From a virus: a DNA stretch of 21,642 nt. The position numbers and the translations under genes were made by a program. Each line of letters opens with the position of its first letter. Within the stretch, counting starts at the first letter, position 1. The notes under the pieces were generated by a model, which was given only the letters and a program-made list of their open reading frames with translations, was not told the origin of the DNA and searched no databases. This document shows, piece after piece, positions 6,942 to 13,291 of this stretch. The DNA lies in IMG/VR virus record IMGVR_UViG_3300033148_001129, positions 1 to 21,642 of that record. One strand, written 5' to 3'.

Positions 6942-7970
6942 GTGAGGACTATCCATGCCGACCTGCTTGCAGCTCAGAATGCTGCCAGTAATACCCCCTA
7001 CATACATCTAGTATTCACCAGCAAGGATGGGGGAACTACCTATGACTATTCATCCGACAAGGCTGGTCGGCGAATACTGTCCATAGACCATCAAGAGGAG
7101 CCTTACAACGAGTATGCATCTATTATCCTCAGAAACAACGACAGAACTATACCCAACCTGAAGGGCTACTGGACTGAGATAGGCTATGGCTACATCTGTG
7201 CTGGAGATACTCCTCGCTACTCCCAAACTTCCCGCCTCTGGGTGAAGCATCAGCAGGACATATCTGCTCAGGGTAAGATAGTTACTCTACTGGAGCTGGA
7301 AGGTATGTGGGCTAAGGCTCGTGAGATGCCTATCAGAATAGGTAATCCTCCATTCTACATGGACGAGAATAATACCCTATCTAACTCCACTCCCTACAGC
7401 ATTATAAGTACTATTGCTGGTGAGATTGGTATGACTGTAGCTGCACTAGAAGAGGACGACGGCATCATGGGAAGTCTTAATATTCCTAATATGCTAATAA
7501 ATATGCAGCCGTTTGAGTCAGCTGCTGGTGTACTTTACCGTCTTATAAGCATCACTAAATCTTATCTGCGTTCCAAGAGCGGTCTTGAGTTTGAGGTTAA
7601 ATATCCTCAAGCATCTGACCCTGTGGATATTACTTACTACTCCAATCAGTCTCCTTACTTCTACGAATACATGGAGCGTAGGAATGTGCTGATTCCTAAT
7701 CATGTCTACTGCTTTGCTAATGAAGGCGATGATGGTCTTTACAGTAACATCATAGTTGGGGAGGCTAGTAGTGCTGATGAGATTGCTCTCTATGATGATA
7801 TTGTAAAGATAATTGTCGCAGCTAGCATCACTAATCAGGCCGATGCAGACAACCGAGCAGCAGCTGTTCTGGCTAGGGCTGAGGCAGAAGTACTGGCTGG
7901 CAGAATGTATGCGCCGCATGACTGCAGGCTAGAACTGTACGACAGAATACAAATCGATGATAGGCGATAG
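6942..7970 (+). CDS. Tail hub/baseplate-type protein, apparently lacking its C-terminus
   Basis: Starts at GTG with AAAGGAG 9 bases before. The 342 residues resemble phage tail-tip or baseplate hub proteins: an N-terminal beta domain (IHLVFTSKDGGTTYDYS), SIIxTIAGEIG-type helix, the segment PFESAAGVLYRLISITKSYL, then NHVYCFANEG...YSNIIVGEASS and a helix of ADADNRAAAVLARAEAEVL before APHDCRLELYDRIQIDD. In related hub proteins this last segment is normally followed by a strand pair ending in a 'Y-x-M-x-V-x-LGD' motif. Here a TAG comes first and that motif sits in the next gene, in the same frame. The hub role is inferred from pattern and position. Confidence 0.55.
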   Translation: MRTIHADLLAAQNAASNTPYIHLVFTSKDGGTTYDYSSDKAGRRILSIDHQEEPYNEYASIILRNNDRTIPNLKGYWTEIGYGYICAGDTPRYSQTSRLWVKHQQDISAQGKIVTLLELEGMWAKAREMPIRIGNPPFYMDENNTLSNSTPYSIISTIAGEIGMTVAALEEDDGIMGSLNIPNMLINMQPFESAAGVLYRLISITKSYLRSKSGLEFEVKYPQASDPVDITYYSNQSPYFYEYMERRNVLIPNHVYCFANEGDDGLYSNIIVGEASSADEIALYDDIVKIIVAASITNQADADNRAAAVLARAEAEVLAGRMYAPHDCRLELYDRIQIDDRR

Positions 7971-7979
7971 GAGACTATA

Positions 7980-9077
7980 GTGGCACTCGAGTTTATCTGC
8001 TCTGCTAATGACAGAGATGTTATCCAGCCTGGGAGTCCAGGCAGCTGGACAAGTGCCCATGATGGCGCAGGTAATCGTTTCTTGGACTGGAGCAACTATA
8101 TTAGCACTCAGTACAAGGTAACTACCTTTGGTGATTATCAGCTTGTAAGGGCATGGCTGGACTTCGACCTGACAGACCTGCCATCTGGGTGGACTAGCAT
8201 CTATAATGTAGTGAAGCTAAAACTATATATTGAGGACTGGTATGACTATACTCATGGCAGTACTGGAGATTTAGTAGTAGTCCAAGGAGTCCAGCATCTT
8301 CCAGTCCAAGTGAGCGACTACGGAGCACAAGTATCATATGTTACACCTGGAGGTACTTTTGATGCTGATGATTTCTCTGGCGCAGGCTGGTACTACATAA
8401 CTCTTAATGATACTGGCAAAGGGTGGATTACAGCAGGTCAAACTTTCAAACTCTGCCTCAGGTCTAGAGGCGATGTCAACGACAGCCCTGTATTAGGCGA
8501 CTTCATGCACAGGCCTTTTATATGGTCTAGGGATGCTGACATTAACAAGGCTGCTAGGCTAGTGTTTGAGACTGTATATCCTATAGACGGAGACTCTCTC
8601 ACTAGAGTAACTGGTATTCGCCACATCTACCGTCCTGGACTATTCAGAATGCAGGTGAGTCTTGGGGATGTCAGCAACACTGTTGAGATAGCAGAGCATA
8701 AGGTAAGGAAGGAACTGGAGATACCAGAACAGCAGACACCTGAACCAAAAGTTCCGCCAGAATGGCCTGAGCCAGCTCCGCCAGCTCCGAAACCTGTACC
8801 CAAGCCTGAGCCACCCAGCTACTGGGGTGTAGGTCCTGTCAGTGAGATACCTGGCATAGGCGAGTATAGAGAAAAAGCACTACGGAGAGAACAAGAGCCT
8901 GAATATGAGCAGATTCCTGGACTGCCTCCTTCTATGCGCAGGGAGGTAGAGAAGCCTTCCTTGTGGAGTAGGATAACTCCCTGGAAGGAGGAGTCCGGAG
9001 AGACTTTTGGCAGCGAGATAGCTGAAAGGTTTGAAGTGTTAAGGAAACTGTTTGGAGGTCTGTTTGGCGGGAAGTAA
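7980..9077 (+). CDS. DNRLRE/CBM-like domain protein with hub C-terminal motif and Pro-rich tail
   Basis: Starts at GTG with AGGAG six bases upstream, in the same frame as the preceding hub gene and separated from it only by TAG and three codons. Residues about 1-199 are a beta-rich module like DNRLRE or carbohydrate-binding domains (VRAWLDFDLTDLP, VKLKLYIEDW, GWYYITLNDTGKGWI, FKLCLRSRGD). Residues about 207-236 (TRVTGIRHIYRPGLFRMQVS then LGD) look like the missing end of the hub protein. Residues about 249-281 are a Pro/Glu/Lys linker. The tail (about 282-365) is charged and ends FGGLFGGK. It probably forms a tail-tip accessory or receptor-facing component. Domain names are tentative. Confidence 0.5.
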   Translation: MALEFICSANDRDVIQPGSPGSWTSAHDGAGNRFLDWSNYISTQYKVTTFGDYQLVRAWLDFDLTDLPSGWTSIYNVVKLKLYIEDWYDYTHGSTGDLVVVQGVQHLPVQVSDYGAQVSYVTPGGTFDADDFSGAGWYYITLNDTGKGWITAGQTFKLCLRSRGDVNDSPVLGDFMHRPFIWSRDADINKAARLVFETVYPIDGDSLTRVTGIRHIYRPGLFRMQVSLGDVSNTVEIAEHKVRKELEIPEQQTPEPKVPPEWPEPAPPAPKPVPKPEPPSYWGVGPVSEIPGIGEYREKALRREQEPEYEQIPGLPPSMRREVEKPSLWSRITPWKEESGETFGSEIAERFEVLRKLFGGLFGGK

Positions 9078-9097
9078 CATAGTTGGAGGATACATCA

Positions 9098-9370
9098 GTG
9101 GGACGTGAGAAGACCGGAAGACCAATAGACACTCCAATAGGCAGTGGGCTAGCTGTTACTGGGCAGGACTTTGAGCAGAGAAAAGCAGTATTCCCGCCCA
9201 GCTTCATAGACGAGTTAGTACTAAAAGGAGGTGATGAGTACGTGAAGGCAGATGACTTAAAAGTTCTCATAAGTGCTATCGTCGAGCGCTTAGAGCCTGT
9301 GCTGAGAAATATAGAAACTCATCTTGCACTAGGTAGCGACGAAGAACTAGGAAAGGAGGAATCGCAGTAA
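9098..9370 (+). CDS. Small phage protein with internal start site (90 aa)
   Basis: GTG at 9098 follows GGAGGA by seven bases; an in-frame TTG at 9083 overlaps that binding site and is rejected. The product has a basic N-terminus (GREKTGRPIDTPIG) and a helical acidic C-terminal half (DDLKVLISAIVERLEPVLRN). The stop TAA overlaps the ATG of the next gene. Inside it, a near-perfect Shine-Dalgarno precedes a second in-frame GTG at 9242, which would give a 42-residue C-terminal form. No signal peptide or membrane segment. Function unknown; position in the tail region suggests a virion or assembly factor. Confidence 0.55.
   Translation: MGREKTGRPIDTPIGSGLAVTGQDFEQRKAVFPPSFIDELVLKGGDEYVKADDLKVLISAIVERLEPVLRNIETHLALGSDEELGKEESQ
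9224..9244 (+). promoter_or_regulatory. Internal ribosome binding site and GTG start
   Basis: AAAGGAGGTGAT (9224-9235) is fully complementary to the 3' end of bacterial 16S rRNA, and GTG follows at 9242-9244 in the same frame as the host gene, ten bases after GGAGG. It is among the best-matched binding sites in the window. It encodes LKGGDEY in the longer protein. Confidence 0.45.
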
Positions 9371-9930
9371 TGGAGATATTTGGATGGGGAAGAAAGAACA
9401 CGGCGGATGTCAACTCTAGCGGACAGTTGCTTACAGCGGCTATGTCCTTTGCTGAAGACCATGAGGCAGCGATAGATGGTGAGGCATATACTATGGACAT
9501 AGATGCTGTGGGAGTAAACGGCTCAGAGCATCTCTGTGTTATCAAGAACAATCACAGCACCAAGAACCTTATCATCACCTCGATACTACTATGGGTGGCA
9601 ACCTTTAAGGATACCACTTTCCTTGAGGCGAGGCTGAACGAGACCTTTACCTATGCTGCTGGCGGAACTGCCGTAGTACCTGCGAACCTGAAGTCAGGGA
9701 AGGTAGGCGGAGCACAAGGAGACTTCTATACCATAGCATCTCCTGGTACTGACATAACTACCTTTGGCGGAACAGCAGTCATAGCTGGCAGATGCATCTT
9801 CACCACTACACCTTACAAGTGGACAAAGACAAGCAACTGGATAGTGCCTCCCAATCATGTGTTCTCGCTTTTTAATGACTCCAATGATAATACTTACTAT
9901 GGCTATATCTCATTCTACTATCACGAATAG
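9370..9930 (+). CDS. Beta-rich virion protein (186 aa), function unknown
   Basis: The ATG overlaps the previous stop (TAATG) and is preceded by AAAGGAGGAATCGC. The 186-residue product is soluble and mostly beta: strands include EHLCVIKNN, LIITSILLWVATF and the closing YYGYISFYYHE. No enzymatic motif is visible. The pattern resembles phage proteins encoded after the tail hub, perhaps fibres or appendage connectors. It forms a coupled pair with the next gene, which has a similar size and beta content. Function is not assigned. Confidence 0.6.
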   Translation: MEIFGWGRKNTADVNSSGQLLTAAMSFAEDHEAAIDGEAYTMDIDAVGVNGSEHLCVIKNNHSTKNLIITSILLWVATFKDTTFLEARLNETFTYAAGGTAVVPANLKSGKVGGAQGDFYTIASPGTDITTFGGTAVIAGRCIFTTTPYKWTKTSNWIVPPNHVFSLFNDSNDNTYYGYISFYYHE

Positions 9931-9941
9931 GAAGTTAACTG

Positions 9942-10406
9942 ATGTGGGCTGTTAAGTTAGTAGGCGCACTAGAAAAGGTTGTCGAGCAGTTTGCCACACC
10001 TTTTGGCTATGCTCTGTCTGTGCTCAACTATAGGCAGAAGTATGGTATGTGGAGGTCTGTTAGCTGGTCTGGCACACAGGTGGCAAAGACTGCTATTGCT
10101 ACTCCTGTCAGTGGAGGCTCTATAGAGGTAACTGACATATTCTTCATGGCTAATAAGGTATCTGGTGGAACAGTAACGATTACCTTTGAGGATGGAAGTC
10201 ATACAGAGACGCTGGCAACACTTATCCTAACTAATGAAGCTGTAAGAATGAGCCATCAAGTGCAGGGCAGAATGCAAGGCTGGCGAGACGCAGCACTCTA
10301 CTACACAGTAGCTGGTGCTAACTCTACGGGGGCTATAACTGTAGGCTATGTCAAGCACAGTAAGGCGCACTCGGAGGACTACAGCGTCTGGAATGGAAGG
10401 AGATAA
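9942..10406 (+). CDS. Beta-rich virion protein (154 aa), function unknown
   Basis: Starts eleven bases after the previous stop, with AGGAAG before the ATG. The N-terminal 35 residues form an amphipathic helix (AVKLVGALEKVVEQFATPFG) followed by beta strands (SIEVTDIFFMANK, VTITFEDGS, TGAITVGYVKHSK). The end of the gene (GRR) encodes the AAGGAG binding site of the next gene. No catalytic motif. An appendage or tail-completion role is inferred from neighbours only. Confidence 0.6.
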   Translation: MWAVKLVGALEKVVEQFATPFGYALSVLNYRQKYGMWRSVSWSGTQVAKTAIATPVSGGSIEVTDIFFMANKVSGGTVTITFEDGSHTETLATLILTNEAVRMSHQVQGRMQGWRDAALYYTVAGANSTGAITVGYVKHSKAHSEDYSVWNGRR

Positions 10407-10409
10407 AAT

Positions 10410-10526
10410 ATGGCAACTAGAGGAGTACCCAAGAGAGATGGCAGTGGCAGGGGCGTGAGGGCTAATAGAGGCAGAGGCGGCTGTGCTACTACGAGGAGGA
10501 TAGGCAGGGGCAGCAACAGGAGGTAA
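10410..10526 (+). CDS. Arg/Gly-rich 38-aa peptide, DUF5320-like
   Basis: ATG follows AAGGAGATAAAAT. The 38-residue product is extremely basic, with about a dozen arginines and the core KRDGSGRGVRANRGRGGC. The DGSGRG/RGRGGC pattern recalls short Gly-rich proteins of the DUF5320 type (xxDGTGPxGxGxxTGRGxGxC) and small peptides found in environmental phages. It may bind nucleic acid or be an unstructured virion component. Its last codons (AGG AGG) double as the ribosome binding site of the next gene. Being short, it could be doubted, but the start signal and exact fit between neighbours support it. Confidence 0.6.
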   Translation: MATRGVPKRDGSGRGVRANRGRGGCATTRRIGRGSNRR

Positions 10527-10529
10527 TTT

Positions 10530-12362
10530 ATGAGCAAGACAAGATTGCAAATGCGGGCTGACATTAAGACAGACATCAGGACTACAGATGAGATAACTGA
10601 TGCTGAGCTGAACAGGGCTATTGAGAGGGCGGTATCTGACCTTAGCCGCTTCCTGCCTAGGGAGAAGACCTACGAGGAAAGCCTACAGTTTGATGTAGTA
10701 GACGAGTCAGTTATCATGCCTGCTGACACCAGCTTAGATGCCATCGTCGCTGACGAGGACATATCGTCCTTTGAGGCTGGCAGCACCTGTACTATTGGCG
10801 GACAGCCTGACGTACCCAGACCACTTGTAGTAACCCTGACTGATAGCGATAACTCTATAACTGGAATGACTATTGATATTGTAGGTACTGATGAAGATGA
10901 CATAGCATTATCGGAGACATTCAGCTACATCAAAGGTGATAGCAAGACCATCACAGGAAAGAAGTACTTCAAGAATGTCTACTCAGTTACTGCCACGCAG
11001 ATAGCCGGTGCTGGTGCGTCAGATGTACTGGATGTAGGCTATGGTGCTTATACCACTGTCTGGGTCAGAATGGCTAACAGACCTATCAAGTGGGGGAGTG
11101 AGAAGAATGTTACTGACGCAGACTCTAATACTCTCACCCGTAATACTGACTTCTACATCGACTACATAGGAGGCAAGATTAAGGCTATAAGCGGCGGAGA
11201 TATAGCAGCCTCAGATACTGTAACTATCTCATACACCAGAGGGCAGTTGTGGCTGGATATATCTGACCTAGCTGACATCATTAGAGTTGACAGAGTTGAG
11301 TATCCTGTAGGCAATATACCTCAGTCTTTTGTTCAGCATGATATCTGGGGAAGCATACTGTCAATATCTGGCGGCGCAGAGCAGGAAGAGCAGAGCAGTA
11401 TGGCAAAGAACAATCATGTTAGAGTATATTATTCTGCCGAGCATCAGCCTCCTACTGAGTACTCTCCTGGCTCTGTACCTGGGTTCTTGGAGAACACTGT
11501 TATTCTTGCTGCTAGCGCTTATGCTCTGTTCACTTATGCTATGAAGCAGGAGATAGCTGCTGAGACTAATCTAACTACTGCAGTTACCAGACTGACTAGT
11601 GCTAGCACCGCTCATACCAACCTGGATACGGCACTAACCAATATCAAGAAGTACCTTGACAATAACAGTGATGCAGATGCTGCCGGTATACTACAGGACA
11701 TCACTGATGATATTGATAGTCTCAGAACTGCCATAGCTACCGCCGCAGATGCTGCCAACGCCTATCTGGATTCAGTAGATACTGACATCACCAATGCTGA
11801 TGGTGTGAGGGCTGATTACATTGATACCACTGACTATGTTGATGGCGGCAGTGAACCTGATATTAAGACCTATTTAGAATCAGGCGATGCTCTACTAAAC
11901 ACTGTGGCAGTAGGTGGTGAGAGTACGGAGGTATCAGAGTCCTACCGTAGATATGCTGATACTGTTAAGTCTGCTCTGGTAGGCTCATTTGAGAATGACA
12001 GAGCTATGTACTTACAAAATGCTACCGCCAGAACCAATGCTGCTCTGGCATATGTACAGGAGGCAGCACAAAGGCTCAGTAATGTCCGTAGCTATATTGA
12101 GCAGTCTGCTGGATATGCTACCATATCTAATCTGTTTGCTAGAGAAGCAGAGGCTAGACTAAGCAAAATCAATGCTCATCTCCGAGCTGCCAGCACTTAT
12201 GTCGAGGCTGCTGCTGGCTGTATGACTATGGCAGACAGGTTCAGAACTGAGGCTATAGAGCGCAGGAATGAGGCGTGGAGTATATGGCGCGATAGAACAC
12301 AGTACATAGGCGACTACACTCAGAGCTCAGCAAAACAACTACCGAGATATAGCAATGCTTAA
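10530..12362 (+). CDS. Neck/adaptor-like virion protein with long helical tail (610 aa)
   Basis: AGGAGG precedes the ATG by six bases. Residues 1-60 resemble phage head-tail adaptor or neck proteins (LQMRADIKTDIRTTDEITDA, then ELNRAIERAVSDLSRFLPRE). Residues about 95-175 and 205-235 are beta modules like those inserted in phage structural proteins. From about 320 to the end the protein is helical and alanine-rich, with a conserved-looking block YLESGDALLNTVAVGG and the ending FRTEAIERRNEAWSIWRDRT, which I recognise as a recurring, unnamed C-terminal module of environmental phages. The length is far above a simple adaptor (about 100-200 residues), so this is a fusion. It probably joins head and tail, or forms a neck appendage. 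Confidence 0.6.
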   Translation: MSKTRLQMRADIKTDIRTTDEITDAELNRAIERAVSDLSRFLPREKTYEESLQFDVVDESVIMPADTSLDAIVADEDISSFEAGSTCTIGGQPDVPRPLVVTLTDSDNSITGMTIDIVGTDEDDIALSETFSYIKGDSKTITGKKYFKNVYSVTATQIAGAGASDVLDVGYGAYTTVWVRMANRPIKWGSEKNVTDADSNTLTRNTDFYIDYIGGKIKAISGGDIAASDTVTISYTRGQLWLDISDLADIIRVDRVEYPVGNIPQSFVQHDIWGSILSISGGAEQEEQSSMAKNNHVRVYYSAEHQPPTEYSPGSVPGFLENTVILAASAYALFTYAMKQEIAAETNLTTAVTRLTSASTAHTNLDTALTNIKKYLDNNSDADAAGILQDITDDIDSLRTAIATAADAANAYLDSVDTDITNADGVRADYIDTTDYVDGGSEPDIKTYLESGDALLNTVAVGGESTEVSESYRRYADTVKSALVGSFENDRAMYLQNATARTNAALAYVQEAAQRLSNVRSYIEQSAGYATISNLFAREAEARLSKINAHLRAASTYVEAAAGCMTMADRFRTEAIERRNEAWSIWRDRTQYIGDYTQSSAKQLPRYSNA

Positions 12363-12396
12363 TCCTCCATTCTACGATAGCATAGAGGAGTATCAT

Positions 12397-12675
12397 ATGA
12401 ACTGGAAGAAGAGGTTTCCGCTATCCTTCATAAAGCATAGTAGAGACAAGGAAGGGGACTTTGGAATCAGAGTGCTAATACACATACCTATAGGACTACT
12501 GATAGGTCTGACCTTCCCGTTGAGCATACCTCTGGTCAAGTTATTTATCAGGTATGAAGAGAACGAGGACATACATACTAAAGACCAGGCATGGAAAGAT
12601 TACTTTGGTGCTATGGTAGGATGCAGCATAGGCATTTTGGCAGTTGTGGCGTCCGTGCTATGTGCGGTATTATAG
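12397..12675 (+). CDS. Two-TM membrane protein, holin candidate
   Basis: Two starts are possible: ATG at 12355, overlapping the previous gene with a poor site, and ATG at 12397 with AGAGGAG six bases before it. The second is chosen, giving 92 residues. Two hydrophobic segments are visible, VLIHIPIGLLIGLTFPLSIPLVKLF and, near the C-terminus, AMVGCSIGILAVVASVLCAVL, with a charged loop between (RYEENEDIHTKDQAWKD) and a basic N-terminus. Small two-TM proteins at the end of a late operon are often holins, but no endolysin lies next to it here, so this is only a candidate. Confidence 0.6.
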   Translation: MNWKKRFPLSFIKHSRDKEGDFGIRVLIHIPIGLLIGLTFPLSIPLVKLFIRYEENEDIHTKDQAWKDYFGAMVGCSIGILAVVASVLCAVL

Positions 12676-12741
12676 CCTGTCCATAGGACAGGGCTCCTCC
12701 GCTTGCGGAGGGTGGGAATTAGTTGCCAACCTACCCTCCGC
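12676..12741. terminator. Convergent intergenic region with alternative hairpins
   Basis: Lies between converging genes. CCTGTCC (12676-12682) pairs with GGACAGG (12686-12692). CCTCCG (12696-12701) pairs with CGGAGG (12706-12711) around a short loop. GCGGAGGGT (12705-12713) instead pairs perfectly with ACCCTCCGC (12733-12741), so the last two are mutually exclusive. The arms read the same on both strands, as expected of a bidirectional terminator, but no T-run is present. Confidence 0.5.
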
Positions 12742-13062
12742 TCACTTATAAGTCCAGTAATACTCTGTAACCCACCTACCTGAATACTCTGGGGGCGCTG
12801 CATCTTCTATACTATCCTTCACAGTTGTCTTCCATCTACGATACTCTGGCGATTCCTGCCAGTATACCCTTTCTCTAACTTCCATACGGGATAATGGTAA
12901 TGGTTCACTATGCCCATACTGGGGCTGATTTGTCATTGTAGGGCTTGTGGCGGGCACGGAATCTGGTGATTTGGGTGCATCCTGCTGATTATACACTATC
13001 AGTAATAGGCAGGCTATGATGATGGTAAGTAGTATCTTCATCACTCTACCAGTCAACCTCAT
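12742..13062 (-). CDS. Small membrane-anchored protein (106 aa)
   Basis: An N-terminal hydrophobic stretch (ILLTIIIACLLLIVY, about residues 9-24) after a basic start acts as a signal anchor. IIAC fits a lipobox loosely, but the residues after the Cys stay hydrophobic, so a transmembrane anchor is more likely. The rest is polar with a Pro/Ser/Thr linker and a charged end (YRRWKTTVKDSIED, YYWTYK), presumably outside the cytoplasm. Alternative starts at 13044 (GTG) or 13041 (ATG) follow the previous stop; the longer form overlaps that gene by 17 bases. Last gene of the leftward block. A lysis accessory (spanin-like) or superinfection role is possible but unproven. Confidence 0.5.
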   Translation of the reverse strand: MRLTGRVMKILLTIIIACLLLIVYNQQDAPKSPDSVPATSPTMTNQPQYGHSEPLPLSRMEVRERVYWQESPEYRRWKTTVKDSIEDAAPPEYSGRWVTEYYWTYK

Positions 13063-13288
13063 AGTGGTTGTCTGCGATATCTGCGTCTGGTACTATCCAC
13101 TCTCCACAGAATCCTAAGGTATAACCACCTTTTTGTTCTGGGCATATTCCAAGGAATTCGCACGCCTCTCTCAATCTATTATAATCGCCGTAGCTAACAC
13201 GAATCTTCTTAGGATATGTGGTAGGCGGTAGCTGCTTCATAGCTTCCTCTAGGATTTCTAGTGTTAGTTCATCTCCTTTGTTGCTCAT
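13046..13288 (-). CDS. Small phage protein of unknown function (80 aa)
   Basis: Starts three bases after the polymerase stop. The 80-residue product has an N-terminal helix (LTLEILEEAMKQLP), a KIRVSYGDYNRLREACEFLG strand-helix unit, and a beta end (YTLGFCGEWIVPDADIADNH). The strand plus 'xxYxxL' helix plus 'GxxIxxDxxxxxxHY' pattern recurs in small phage proteins of unknown role. No metal or catalytic motif. Co-transcription with the DNA polymerase is the only functional clue. Confidence 0.65.
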   Translation of the reverse strand: MSNKGDELTLEILEEAMKQLPPTTYPKKIRVSYGDYNRLREACEFLGICPEQKGGYTLGFCGEWIVPDADIADNHYEVDW

Positions 13289-13291
13289 GCC

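Noticed and set aside
7518-7919. 133-aa open frame on the minus strand
   Set aside because: Antisense to the hub-like gene; composition looks random and no start signal is present.
7968-7970. Genome-wide recoding of TAG to an amino acid
   Set aside because: Several well-bounded genes here end in TAG directly before another start, so TAG works as a normal stop.
10379-10576. Leu/Pro-rich open frame on the minus strand
   Set aside because: It is the antisense of the Arg/Gly-rich peptide gene and has no start signal; the hydrophobic run is an artefact of that composition.
11329-11544. Hydrophobic open frame on the plus strand inside the 610-aa gene, like a nested membrane protein
   Set aside because: No ribosome binding site, lies wholly within a well-supported gene in another frame, and the Leu-rich reading follows from that gene's alanine/threonine-rich codons.
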